Shown piece by piece: positions 12,084 to 27,000 of a stretch of 64,000 bases of DNA; positions within the stretch are counted from its first letter, which is position 1; each line of letters opens with the position of its first letter. The DNA is taken from NCBI GenBank assembly GCA_026874595.1, contig CM049311.1:45389676-45453675 (forward strand). The letters run 5' to 3'. The translations under genes were made by a program, and so were the position numbers. The stretch comes from Sipunculus nudus (taxonomy: Eukaryota; Annelida; Sipuncula; Golfingiida; Sipunculidae). The notes under the pieces are model-generated. The model was not told the DNA's origin. It ran no database searches and saw only the letters and a list, made by a program, of their open reading frames with translations.

Positions 12084-15000
12084 ATCTTAGCCTCATTTGC
12101 CCTTGCAAAATATTTATAACCCCAGTCTAAAAGCCCTTATCTGAACGAAAAGGTTGACATTAACATGGGTCATGATGCTCAGCTGTATTAATTACTGATG
12201 TTATGACCTGGTAAAAAATATTTGTTAAGGAACCCTGACAAATGGGTAGAATGACGTCCAGTGTACTAAAATTTTTTTTTTGGCCATAGGCATTAACAAT
12301 AGAAGAAAGGTAACATCTTATTTAAGGTTTCCAAGACTATTTTACCAAGAACTCCCTAGATACAAAGTTAGAAATATGTTTATAATTAGTGCCATGTCTG
12401 ACAGTCTGATTGCTCAAAATCATGTTTTCAGCCAGTAGCTCACAGGATATAGGTCACAATGACCTAATTTCACATTTCCAAGGAGATTTGGTCAAGGCTT
12501 TCTGGGATTTCATGTTAAAAGTTTCTAGGTCTGATGGATATAATTTGTGTCCTGTTTGACTGTCTGGGTGCCTCAAATCATGTTTTAAGCCAGTCGCTTG
12601 CAGAATATAGGACAACCTGACCTAGTTTCAGGTTTCATGCTTTACTCCTTGGATGCTGTGTTAAACAAGGCCTACTGGCCTAATGCGAACCTGTGCATTA
12701 GGAATTACACCAGGTATAATGCTTCAATGCTGGACAATTACTTTTCATGTATATGAACAATGCAAGTACTAAACATTTTGAATAAGAAACAATTACACAA
12801 ACATCACTGCTGTAATTCTGGCATTGGTGCATACAACACAAAAATGATTGTAGCTGGCACCACCAGCCTTGTATACAACGAAGCTATCAGAGATATATAC
12901 ATATGCCCAATTTCAGACTGATATATAAAACCCCTCCTGAGAAATAAGCAGGGACACACACTGTGCAAAAATTATTGTAGGTGGCACCACCAGTCTTGTA
13001 TACGACAAAGCTATTCGATATGTATAAATATGCTAAATTTCAGGCTGATATATCAAATTCCTCTGTAGAAATAAGCAGGCACATACACTGTGCAAAAGTC
13101 ATTGTAGGTGGTGACACCTGTCTTGTGAACGAGAAAGCCATCAAAGACACATAGAAAGGTCAAAATATCTGGCCAATACATCAAACTTACTTTGAGTCTG
13201 ATGCATGGGGCTGACCAGGCTTAGGTGAGAAAGTCAGTTACCCTGAGTGAACTCGACAAATTGCTGTCTCAGGCTACTGCACTGTGTGAACTCTTGACCT
13301 CCACCTGGCTAGACTGAGTGAACTTTTGACCTGTACCTGGCTGCACTGAGTGAACTCTTGACTTGTTGCATAATTTGACACAGCTGGCAGTCTGCCAAAG
13401 CTATAAATAGATTCAGGCTGAACTTTGGTGCCAAATCTGATGCAGTGGGCAGTCTGCCAACGCTATAAATAGAATGCAGCTACTGCACTGAGTGAACTCC
13501 TGACCTATACCTGGCTGCACTGACTGAACACTTGACCTGTTGCCTAATCTGATACAGCTGGCAGTCTGCCAAAGCTATAAATAGATGCAGACTGACCTTT
13601 GGCCTGTTGCCAAATCTGAAATAGTAGCCACAACATTGCATGAGCTCACAGATTGGCTCCAGATGCAGCCCTGAGGGGCATGACACACATGAGGTGATGA
13701 CATGATACTCATGAGGTGATCACATGCTACCTATGAGGTGATCACATTGTGTCCATGAGGTGTTCACATGACACCCATGAGGTGATCACATGCCTTGTGC
13801 TTGGCTGCCCTGATTGATCTTTTGACCTATATCTGGCTGCACTGAATGAACTCTGTTGACCTGTTGCCAAATCTGAAACAGTTGGCAGTTTCTCACTCTA
13901 TTTAAAAATACAGACAAAATCTTGGCCTGTTGGTAAATCTGTTTACACATACTGAAAGACTTTGGCTAAAGTGCTTTTTTTCAAGCTGACATATTCATAA
14001 AACTTTTTATCAAAATATCTAGAATAATAAAAGATGCAGTCCTTTCATTGTTAAAGGTCCAATAATTCTGCCAAAAATCATTCAAGTAAACTTGAACAAA
14101 GGCCACCTAAGAATAATTTTTTGTGCAATGTTAAACTAGTTATAATTGAAGCAACAATTTTGTAGACGAACACTTTTGCAGTCCTCATTTTGAAATGGAC
14201 TTAATAATGGCCATAAGACCAACTTAAGCTTTTTACGACTCAGTAAACTCAATCTATTCTAATATGATTGAAAGAACCATGTCCTTGGATAATTCTTGTA
14301 AAAATTAAGTGATTCAACTTAACAGTTTCATCATTAACATTTTTAAGCTGAAAGAGGCTAAAATTATGAGGTTTTTGCACATGAAAAACAGGTCAATGTA
14401 GGTGGCGCCACAAAATCTGCAATTTCAAATATAAGTCATGTGACCAACATTTGCACAATACTTGATGATGCTAGCTCCAGTCATTTCTGAGATTGCTATG
14501 TCAGTATGCTAACTTGGCCAAATGACTAAGTTCAAATTTGCGTAACTCTGTAACTTGCGTAAAATTCATCAAATGTAAACCATTTGAACAAACTTGCGAG
14601 GGCTCGCCTCTAGAATCATTTCTGTAAAATATTAAACAATTTGGCTCGACCTTTTACAAGAAGAAGACTTTTAAAGGTTTTTCAGCTTTTTCCCTATAAA
14701 ATCTAAGTAAATGCAGATAGCAAAAAAAAAAATTAGCTGAATCCCACAACATTTGATATGTGACAGATTATTGCATCAAATCTGTTGATGGTAGCTCCTG
14801 TTATTCCTGAGAAATTATGGGTTAATGTACAGACTGATGGCCCCTTATACAAAAAAAGGTCAATGCAGGTGGCGCCACCAATAGCTAAATTTCATATATG
14901 ACTCATGTGACCAACACTGGAATAAAATTTGGTGATGATAGCTCCGGCCGTTTCTGAGATTGTCATTTTAGTATGCTTTTTTGGACAGATGACTAAGTTC

Positions 15001-18000
15001 AACTTTCTGTAACTTGGCAAAAATTCACCAAACAAACCATTCAAACAAATTGAGAGAGAAGGTATAAGAGATTATTTCTGTGAAATATTGAACAATTTGG
15101 CAGGACTGGCCGTTTCGTCAGAGAAGATTTTAAAGGCTTTTAGCTTTTTCTCTATAAAATCTATGAAAATGCAGTTAACCAAAAAATAAGCAAAGTCCAA
15201 AAGAAATTTTCAAATGGCTCATTTTTGGCATAAACTTTTGTGGTACTAGCTCCTGTTGTTTTCGATATATTATGGGTTAACATACAGATGCCGGATGCCA
15301 GACGACAGACAACGCCACACCATCTCATTAGCTCACAGGTTCGCTAAAAATTTGTGAAAATAGAAAAAAATACAGGTGATGCCAACACTATTCAGGAACT
15401 GATAAAACTTGTCATAATCAATAAACATAAGAGGTTTCAGGACATCAGATGAACCAACAGATGAAAAACTGACACCGTGTTGTAATTTGACAAGTCTAAA
15501 AATAAAGGGAAAATATGTGTGAAAAACAGAAAACATACACATGGCACCACAAGTCTTCGGAAAATCATAAAACTGGTCATGAGCAATATTCAAGGCAGGA
15601 TTTAATCAATCCATGCATTACTTATTGAGATACAGGAGATTTTGTATCAAATTTATTTATTATTCTGGGGTGCCGAAACATAGCCCGTAACCAAGAGAAT
15701 ATAGGTGGAAGTGACCTAATTTCAGGTTTCCAAGGAGACCTCCCTGGATATAAAGTATGAGGTTTCTAGGTCTAACAATTATGATTTGTGCCCTGTTAAT
15801 GGACAGACGGACAGACAGCTGGACAAACAAAGAGTGATCACTATAGCTCAGATGACTTTCAGTCAGCTAAGCTAAAACAAGTGGCCCATGGGCCATGATG
15901 CTCAGCTGAATTAAAAGGGACTTGAGCAATGGGTGAAATGACTCCCAGAGTGCTCAATATCATGCATTTTGCCAATAGTCCTTAGAAATATGTTACAGTG
16001 ACCTTATTTAGGCTTTCCAAGAAGATTTTACCATGAACTCCCCGAAGGTTAAACTTAAAAGTTTCTTTGTCCAACTGCTACAATTTGTGCCCATCTGAAT
16101 AACAGAGTGCTAAAATCATGTTCTCTCACATAGCTGGTAGAATATAGGTGACAGTGACTTCATTTAAGGTTTCGAAGAAATTTTTACGGGTACCTCCACG
16201 GATCTTTATAAAATTAATAGTTTCAAGGTCCTGCTGTAACCAAAAGGCAAACATCTCCTATAGGGTCCTCAAATCATAATCTTTCAGAAATCTAACAGCA
16301 TATAGGTCACCATGACCTGATTTCAAGTTTCCGGGAGATTTACTGAATGTAATGTAAGAAGATTTTAGGTCTAACGCTTACAGTTTGTTCCCTGTTAACG
16401 AATGGACTGCTTCACTTGAAGGTCTCAAAAATAGAGTAATAAATGCAAAAAATTAGAAAACATAGAGGTGGCACCACCAGTCTACATTGTTGCATGGAAA
16501 GAATCATGACAATCAATACATTATTTATTCAGATACATGACTTTTTGTATCAATTTTTTATTTAGGTGGTATTTTCGAACCCCAGAGCTTGGAGGATATA
16601 GGTCACAGTGACTAAATTTCAGGTTTCCAAGGAGAATTTTTTGTGAACCTCCATGGGTATTAAGTTAGAAGTTATGATTTGTGCCCTATTAACAGACTGC
16701 TGGCAAGAGAGACAGCCAGATGCCCTATGGACAAAGAGTAATCACCATAGCTCAGATGACTTTCAGTCAGCTGAGCTAAAAATAATCAAGATAAAACACT
16801 GTGGCTTTAGGGTGAGCAGTGCTATCTCCTTACAGATAGTGAAACATTAAAAAGGTTGATTAATTTTGTACCTGTAGGTTCTGTTGAATGCAGTGCAACT
16901 TGTCAACCAACAGCCAGCGAATCAGGTTAAGCTCTGTGTGAGACTGGTCTACTGTTGACCCCCTGGTAGAAAATAAACAACAAACAGATGTACATGGAAC
17001 CTATCACATGAAAATATCCGCCCCTTTGAAATAACAAATATTATTTGATGTATCCTATTTAAAATGTTACCCTGATTTTTTAACTCAGCTGACTACAAGT
17101 CAACTGATCAGTAGCAATGTTCCTTTGTTCATCAGCTATCCATCTGTCTGTCCTTCCACTGTCTGAGGAGTTTATAAACCAGAACATCAGCAGAAGCTGA
17201 CAAGATCCCTAAACCAAAAGATCAGTGTGTATGGGTGGTAACAGTAAGAAATATGAAAGATTGAAACATCTGATCATTACTGATCATGAAGCTTATAACA
17301 AGGCCTTCAGGCCTTATGTGCACCTGTCCAATGGGATATACATCAAGTATAATGCTTCTATGATAACATGCTTGACCATTATTTGAAAAGTTCTTGATTA
17401 CTTTTCAAGTACATGTGTGACATGTACATGTTGAAGGCGATTACTAAACATTTTAAACCTGAGTACAAGCACCAGTTAAACAAACGGATGGCCGGATGGC
17501 TGACGGACAAAGAGTGATCACTATAGCTCAGATGACTTACAGTCAGCTGAGCTAAAAATCCAAGTTGGTGCCATTGCAATCCTGACAGAAATAATGCTAT
17601 TAAACTGTAACTGTAGCGTAAAACTGAGTTTTATTGGATCCATTTATCAATTTTGAATGTGCTCTGTCAATTGCAAGTGACCAGGGAGGCATCAGAGGGT
17701 AAGCAAGGTCAAGTGTATGTACCACTTTTTAAAGCATAAAAATATATTGGGCACTACACTGTCATATATTATGTAATATGGACTTTGAATATGAGAATAA
17801 TCCCTGAACGAACTTTAATTCCAAATAGTATCATACTATTATATAGTCATATGGTTTTAAATAAACCTGATGAAGATGATGCTTGTGATATCTATTATTA
17901 TATTTCTGATTCTCTCATTAAAAGTACCAGGTGCCGACAGTATTACTGCAAAACAAATATTTAGAATCAATTTGTGTGGTTATATGGAAGATTCAAAGAT

Positions 18001-21000
18001 TCCAAAAGCCTTGTTGGTAATCTTGACACAGAAATATCCATGTCATGTAAACTATTCCAAGCAACTTGTAGAACAGGAGGGGGGCGTCGGTAGAAACCAT
18101 TGTCTGGCTGTTTTTCTAGTTTATTTGAATTTGAGCTGAAACAGGTCAGATATCATTCTAATCGTAACATGTTATAAATAAGGTACTTCTATAAACTAAG
18201 AAGAAACAAATAATGCCCCGAGAAAAAACCTAACCAGCCAAACCTGCCCAACAGAAAAGAAGGCAAATCTGCACGTGTAAAAAGGCATATGATTATGGTT
18301 CCTAAAGGAAAGTGTGCATGTTTCCCCGGCATCACAGGAATACAAATATCATGAAGAACTCCACAGTCCACTTGTAGCATATAAAGGACCATGCACTTCT
18401 GGGTAAAAGGCCAACACCACAGATGATGATATGTGGGAATTACCGCCGATTCTGCATCAACTAGGTGATGCAAATGCCCAAGAAAAATCCCATCAGCTGT
18501 TTCCAGGATATGCAGAGAAAGTGTTCCAAAGACGCCAAGGTGGGCAGTGCATACTGTAATATCAGGAGAGCTGTTTTAAATGTCCAGGTAGTTCCTTACG
18601 AAGTCATCTGTAGTTGTGTATTCCCCTGTGTAGGAGTCTGTTAGTGGTAAGAAGTGAAATGCTGGCAGAACTGCTTGGATTTAGGACACATAATTTCTCT
18701 GTTGATGATCCCTCAGTAACTTGGAAACACTAAACTGCAAAACCTCAGTCGGACATGCCTATATTAAGGGATTTATGGTGGTGATATTTGAGTCACAGTT
18801 CCTTGAGGCACAAAATCTGTCAAAAGACATAAGACTAACAATGTGCTTATACTACTAACCGTCAATGGAGACCATCAGTACCCAGACACATTGCATGTGA
18901 ACAGTCTATCCTACATTACCAATTAACTTCCATGCTGGCTTTTGACACTGGCTAATAGCCATATAAAGGTCCAGTTGTCAATCAACTGACCACCGGCTAT
19001 CAGCCAATCACAGGCGGCTAGTGACTTCCCCCACTGTCTATCAAAACTGGTGACAGTGAGGGTTCGCGGAGACGCTCTGGAACATACACCAGGTCCCGAC
19101 GGGACCCCAGTTTGATGACCGAACACAGGACGAGGTTGATCAGTACGTAAGGCAAGGTGTAAAAGAGTTTTACTCACCTCTGGCAAAGGTGGAGAGCTGT
19201 TATGCTCAAATAGCAGAGGATGAGCCGCTACTGAGAGCGATCTCAAAAGCGGAAGTCAGCAGGAAGCTGAAAAAACTCAAAAGCAGGAAAGCCCCGGGGG
19301 AGGACGGCCTCATCAGGGAAGCACTGATCAAACTGCCGGAGGAAGGGCTGGAAGCGCTCACGACAGTGTTCAATGCGTGTCTAAAACTAAGGTACTTCCA
19401 GAGGGCATGGAAACAAGGGACCTATGGGTCACGGCGCTCAGCTGATCATGATTGAACTATTAATGTATCACCATTGTGATACTATATTTAGTCGACAAAC
19501 CTTATGAATATCATGGACCTATTAGGCTATTATAAAGGAATATAATGTCACATGTGAGTAAATCATGTATGAAATTACCTGACTGATGGATTAATATGGA
19601 GTAAATATAGTGGTTTATTTTTTTATTTATTTGGGAGCTGTTGAAAATAGCAATATATTTGAGCAAATATGAATGCAATGACAGAACACTAAGCAGTGGT
19701 AGAATGATGATAAGGCTATTTGTTGAAGGATATATAGTGTATGGAAGTCCGCAAGATTTCAATTTGACATATATAATGTTATTATTAACTATGCTGAAGA
19801 GTGGATTTATGAATTGTGACTGTATGACATGATATCTCTTAGGTCTTGACAAGGTACATTATATTGATGCCCACCACGTCTACATATTACACAATATTGA
19901 CATAATTTCTGGCACGTACATAGGTAACAAACAGTTATACAATATATAAAAATATGAATATATCTGATTCAACTTGTTCTCGTTTTCTGAGGCTGACATT
20001 GGGATGGGGTTCGGAGAAGGAAACAGTGTGGGCAGCAAGGAGGGTTGGATGTAGAGAGAAAAGGAGATAGAGTGAGAGGGACGGAGCATTCAACAGTACT
20101 TAAACACCTGGACGGTTAAAATCTAAAATATTATGAAATGTAAATAAAGTCTGAGAGAAAGAGGTAATCTAGGCTATGGTTGGTTGATATGATTGAAGAA
20201 ATTGTTGCAAATAATATTTTAAGATCTGACCTTGCGTTTTCATTGGATACCTTTCTGACAGGCTGTTGACAGTTCAACATTTTACACATTTGTCTAATGA
20301 GATCCAATTTTTTTAATTTAAACTTTAATTAAACTTTTTTTCTATTTTATGATATGTATACAGTTGCTATAAAATCCCCACTCCACAGGCGGAAGGACTT
20401 GATGGAGGGGGGGGGGGGGGTTACAATGGGAGTTACAACACCTCTGTCTCTCTGTATATATTTTCTTCAAATTATTAAATTTTATGCTATAGCAATAGCA
20501 CTATTGTTGACAGTGCGAAGGAGCAAGGACTTAGTGGGGTGGGGGAAGGGGATGGTGGGAGTTACAATACCCTTGCATATACGTACAGGATATGAAATTT
20601 AATTAATCAGAGCTTACAGGAAAAAAAAGTTTATTCATAATTATTAAATATTTAAAACAGGCAAGAAAGCTAGAGAAACAAAGCAAATAATTTTAATTCC
20701 CATTCTTCTGAGCCAGGGAATTATGAACAATTTTTACATAAATTCCTTTTTTTATAACATCATTTTTTTCCAGGTTTGAAAATGTAACTATACATTTAGA
20801 GTATAACATATATATGTGAATATTTCAGTTGATTCACATTTCTTAATTGCATCAACATATATATCTAATAAATTAGGTTTATAGTACCTGTCAACAGAAT
20901 GGGGTGGAGGGAGGAAGGGAGGCATAGGGGTGAGAGAGAGATAAAGAGAGAGAGAAAAAGAGAGCTAGAAAGAGAGAAAGGGAAAGAGAGAGAGAGGAGA

Positions 21001-24000
21001 AAGGCTCTCTGGTAATAACTGCCTGACCCAGCCTGACCCAGACACTCACAGAAGCAGTATGCGAGGAGTGAAGGTGTTATGTAACAGCCTGGAACACTGT
21101 TAACCAATGACTTGATGTAAACATTCAAGTCTAAGAGGAAAAGGTAATATATGCCATGGCTGGTTGACATGATTGGTTTGTATTGATGAGTGAGAAATTG
21201 TTGCAAATTATATTTTGTGACCAAACGATGCATTCTCTAATGTCAAAATTGAAGCATGTGAGCAGTTTGTGAACATAAGATGTATATTATTATCATGATC
21301 ATTGGCTGGCTTTTTGATAATTTGTTGACAGTTCAGTAGTTTACACATTTGCTCAATTTGATCTATTTTACATAATATATATTATTAAATATATGTATTT
21401 TTATTTTATAAAATGTATACAGTTGAAATATAACTGATGTCTCCAGTCCCCAGATGCAAGGACCTGGTGGTGGTGGTTGGGGGGGGGGGGGGGGGGAGGG
21501 ATGGAATGATGGGAGTTACAACATCTCTGTATTAACATAGTGTATATACATATAGAATTTCCACTTAATTCAACAATACTTACAGGATTAAATAGTTCAT
21601 TCACAATTACATAATATTTAAAAAAGGACAGACAGACTGTTAGACAAACAAAGCTGATAATATATTTTGATATTTAAAAGTTTTTCATCTGCAATATTAC
21701 ACATCTGAATACATAAATAGCTTTCAAATTTCAGACTTTAATGGCTTAAATCCATACACATACAGCAAATGTTATAAGCATAAGTTATTTCAACAGTGCT
21801 TAAAGGAAAAATTTCATAATTAGTATATATATTTAATGATAATTGAGAGATGATGGACAGACAAGAGCTGATTACTTTATGTTCCATTCTCCTGGGGCAA
21901 GAATATGTTTCAATATTAGATCTTAATGTTTTTAATCAAATTATCTTTCAAATTGAAAAAATTGTACACATTTGCAATAATAACTAATGTCCCAGTGCAC
22001 AGGTGACGGTGAGGTGCTAAGGATCAATGACAGCGGGGGGGGGGGGGGGGGGGGGGTGGAAGAGATGGGATTAACAACACTTTTGCATAAACATTCAGGG
22101 CAAACAAAGCCTGATCTTCAATTCTGCTGAGGCTCGAAAATAATGAACACATGTTTGTATTAGATCCTCATTTTTTTATTTTAAGTTTAATTTGTATACA
22201 TTTCCAATATAACATATATTTCTGAATATAAACGTTGATTCATAATTCTAAATTGCACCATCATAAATCTCAATCTTGTCATGTAACACCACATCATGCA
22301 TACAAATGTATATTTATGTATTCATGGGGGGGGGGGGGGGGGGTAGGGGGTGTGATATGAGAACAATTGTACACCTGTCACAGCAGGGGATCTCCCCAAG
22401 TGACTGAAACAAATCAGGAACCCTGGCATAGCTGACTTCCAGTGACCTGGAGTGGCCTACCTGCATCTGGAACAAAGCAAGTGACTACAATAGAGCCTCA
22501 AGATAAAATTTAATAACTAGCCTAATTTTCAACCTTTTAGTTTCAAATTTCAGATTTAAACACATTAAATACTTATGTTTACATTCTGAGAAAATTAAAT
22601 CAACAGTACTCACAGGAAAAAAAATTGCCATGGTCAAAGTTGGGTAAAATTTCAGGTATTGATTTTATGTTTAAGCTAATACCTTATAAAATTTACAAAA
22701 TACAGATCTAATCTTGGGCATACAATTGAATCTTAATTAAACAAAGTTATATACTTGAAAAAAATTCTCTAGCTTCAATAATTTTCATGTAACCTGAGTA
22801 AATATTTTTCCTGATTTTTTACAAAGTCAAATTTGTTTGTGCACATAACTTAAAACAATTACGCAATACTGACATCATTTCTGGCATGTGCATAGCGAAT
22901 GTATAGAAAAATATGTATATTATATATGATCAAAGTCAGATCAGTGGTTTTGATACTAGGCAGTCCTGAAGTGTAACAAAGGGTTTTTAATGAAAAAATG
23001 AAGTTTTTCATTAATATCTCGAAGGAATTAAGTTCTGGTGACCAAATTCTTGGCATGGTAGGGGATTTTGGAGACATCTTACTGTATGCCTAATTTAAGG
23101 AACTTAGAGCTGAAGCTGGGGAGCTGAGCTCTAGCAAACTGCATAACACTAGGTTGATGTAAACAATATGTGACATGGTGCTTGAAAACTTGAATAAAAT
23201 CTACAGTTTTTGATCAACTGGTTTCAAATTTTAAATGTTAACAGTTGAAATGCTAACAAAAACATGCTTTGAAAATTAAATCCATAGCAGTTACAGGAAA
23301 AAAACGTGCCATGGTCAAAGTTGGGCAAAGTTTAAGGTACCAATTTTTTACTTTTGCTAATATTTTAAAAAATTTTAAAGATTTTGATCAAATTTTGGGT
23401 ATACAATTTAATTTTGATTAATAAAAGTTATATTACTAGAAAAAAAGTGCTTAGCTTTAACAAATTTTGTGTTAAGTGATCAAATTTTTTTCCTGATTAT
23501 TTACAAAATGCATTATGTTTGGGCCCATAACTTTTTTAAATTATTTAATACAGACCCAATTTCTGGCATGGACATAGGAACTATATAGAGGATTATTTAT
23601 GGTAAATATGAGGAAAAACAGATGAGTGGTTTTGATATTAGGCAGTCCTGAAGTGTGAAAATATGATTTTAATAAAAAATTGAGGTTTTTCCTTTATTTC
23701 TCAAAGGAACAAAGTCGCAAAGACCCAGTTTTCGGTTTGGTAGGAGATCTTGGGGATATCTAACATTATGCTGAATTTTGGATTCCTAGGTCTTACGGTT
23801 TCAAAACGTGCCACATCTATGGACGGACAGAGGGACGGATGGACGGACAGACGGACGGACGACGGACAATGGACCACGACTATAGCTCAGATGACTTATA
23901 GTCAGCTGAGCTAAAAAGCTAGCGTGATCATGATCCTGAAACCAGGAAAAGATCACTCGCTACCGAAAAGCTACTGACCCATCAGCCTACTTCCAATCTT

Positions 24001-27000
24001 AGGGAAAGTGCTGGAACGGATAGTGGCTGGCAGGATCAGTGGACACCTAGAGAAAGCTCGGTACTTTGACCCGAATCAGAGCGGGTTCCGTGAAGGCAAG
24101 TCAACGAATGACCAACTGTTCAGGCTGACACAGTCGGTAGGGCAATGCCTGCAGCGATCTTGTGATACTATAGGAGTATTCCTAGACGTCGAGAAAGCCT
24201 TCGACGTAGTATGGCAGGACGGTCTAAGGTACAAGATCGCAACGCAGGCTAAACTGCCGGCTCGCATTGTGAGGATCCTCTCATCCTTCCTAAGAGACAG
24301 GAAGCTATGGGTCAGAGTAGGTGACTCTAAGTCGCACGAGATCGAACCCGCCGCCGGCACACCACAGGGCTCAGCTCTCAGCCCGCTGCTCTAGGTCATT
24401 TACATCAACGACATGCCTAGCCTGTCCAAGAAAGGAGGAGTCCGCATGGGGGCGACGAGCCAATTTGCGGACGATACTGCGCTATGGACACATAGCAAGA
24501 GAGCAGTACCCAGGCTACAGGCAGGTCTAGACGAAGTGACCAAGTGGTGCGCCAAATGGCGGGTAAGAGTCAACGTGACAAAAACGCAGGCTTGCAAGTT
24601 CGGTAGGCACCTAAAAGGCAGTAAGGCCGGCAAAGCGCCAGAACTGAAATTGGCCGGGGAACCAATTCAGTTCACAGACCAGATAAAATTTCTGGGGCTG
24701 ACGGTTGATAAGAGCCTCGAATGGGCGGCTCATATAAAGGATATCGAACAGAGGGTCAAAGCGAGACTAAACTGCTTAAGAGTGCTAAAAGCAGGGACAG
24801 GTGGCATGTCAACCCAAAGTTTGATATATCTTTATAAAGCCTGGATCAGACCGGTTATGATGTATGGCTGCATAGCCCTGATCTCAGCCAAAGCGCACCA
24901 CATTAAGACACTTCAACGGCTTCAAAACAGAGCCTTAAGGACAGCTTTGAGACTCCTGCCTCGAACCCGAGTATCTGTGCTTCACGAGAAGGCAGAAATA
25001 GAGTATGTGAGTGATCACATCCTAAGGTTGAGCAAAGGCTATGTTGAAAAGGTGAAGCAAGAGAAGTTCTATAAAGACCTCAAAATGTGGCTCGACTGGC
25101 AAAAGATCAGTGGTAAGCGGAACCCCAGTATCATCACCCCACTAGAGAAAGTGGGGGAGGGATAGAAAGGCTCCGGAGCTCTGCAGCGCCTGACTGCAAA
25201 AGTAAAATACGGGCCGTCCATCAAATGAGGACGTAAAATGGCAGTCCCGTGTCTAGAAGGGGACGGGCACGTAAAAGACCCTATACTGTTTTTTGATAGA
25301 AGAGTAGGCCAGCCTGTTGCTGGCAGTATGGAACCAGGCCCTGTAGAGCCAGCCGTTTGGTGGATAAAAGTTGATGGGATCCCGAAAGGATCAGGGACAA
25401 GGCTTCGAGACGTAAAAACCGGGGGTCCCGGTAGGACCAGCAGGGACAAGGCTCAAGCATGATGGCACAAGCACCAGAAAAGGCTCCCAAGAAGGCTCCG
25501 ATCGAACGAAAACTGTACCTGGTCGAAAGGGACAAGGCTCAGGGCAGGACTTACGGTAGTCCAGGGGTAGGCCGGTGTCGCTTGGACATTACTGGCAGGT
25601 TGCTAGGCTCAGGCTCCCGGGAATAACTGGGGGATTCCCGGTGGTAGATGGTCAGCGAGGGTGGGCCAGACCTAGCTGGCTGGCATGTCAGTTCTGGCGA
25701 CCTCAGTGCAAAGAGGGGGGTACCCGAAGAGGCAAAACTGCAGCGTAAAAACCCTAGTTATTTCCTGAGCGGTGTAACGGATGTGGCATGGTTTGACTTC
25801 TCATGGAGGCCAACTCTTCAAGCTGATGGTCAGCCCCAGCGCTGACCCCAGCTCCTGGAGACCACTATACTAGGGTCAGTTTAGACTGTGTCTGCTACCT
25901 GGTGTGGCCACCCACTTTAAACAGCAGTCATTCTTTTTGATGGCTGGATATTTATATTTTAATTTCACGTTTAACTTAAGCAGTAATATTGCAGATTAAC
26001 TGTTTGACGGTTTGAAATCTATTATATTTGTGCATGATATTGAAACTGGGAGTGGAGAGTAAAACATTGCTTGTTTAGCTTGAAGCCTGTCAGGTGAGCT
26101 TCTGCTGGTCAGATGGGCTTCTGCAAGTTAAACAGCCTTTTACATGTCAGACAGGCTTCCTCCAGAACACCTTTGAAAGGGAGCAATCACCAGAGTCTGG
26201 GTAAGACTGTCTAGACAGCTCAAAGTGTGCACATTGCCCAGACCACTCGACTGAACACAACGAGCCAACAGCGATCAGCATCTGACCTTCTCATTAAGTG
26301 CAGTAACATTTCCTGATCAGTCCACTTAATATTGTGAAACTTTCTTCAGGTGATTTGGGGTACTTGGTGTCCTGCTCTACAATATTTCTGGTGTGAATTA
26401 AATTTTTTTGTAATCTTTAGGGAGTCTGATTTGTATTTAAATACTTTATTGTGGTGTGATCCTGCATTATTTGTAATTGCTATCCTAAATATTATCATAA
26501 ATTGTTGTTTTAATAAACAGTATGAAGGTTAATCTGAATCTTTTGTTAATTTCCTTCCAGTAGTGTGGTATGTGCGCATTGGTGAGTGATCAGCATGAAC
26601 TATACCTTTGATATGACCTCTGAACATTAAGGTCACAGCTTCATAACAATATTCATATGCAGATGGATGGATGGAGGTTTATCAGCGACAGCATGGGTAT
26701 ACTGTTTGGTTCTTCCGCTTTATCCTCCTGATAAACCACCTAAACAGTGCCATGTTAAGGGAAGACTGCTCCCTACAGAATGCCCTGTTGGAAAAAATAT
26801 ATTCAACCACAAAGAAGCCTTAGATGCTTTTCTTGATGAGGTTTGGAAGACAATACCAATCTGTGTCTTTGATACAAAGTCACACTGCATACTCAAATTG
26901 CTTGGTTATATCCAGGTGTTCATATAATGTGCAGAGGGAAACAATCTGTGATGGGGGGATGTTTGGGCTTTCTTTTACGCCATTGACTAGTGTGTCAGTA

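Noticed and set aside
17870-18139. Small secreted peptide gene with a signal-like N-terminus
   Set aside because: Low-complexity hydrophobic start in AT-rich intron DNA, no splice or promoter signal, and no cysteine pattern of a known family.
26667-26927. Plus-strand frame with PPDKPPKQCHVKGRLLPTEC as an exon
   Set aside because: No flanking splice sites that join to anything, no recognised family, and only 86 codons.
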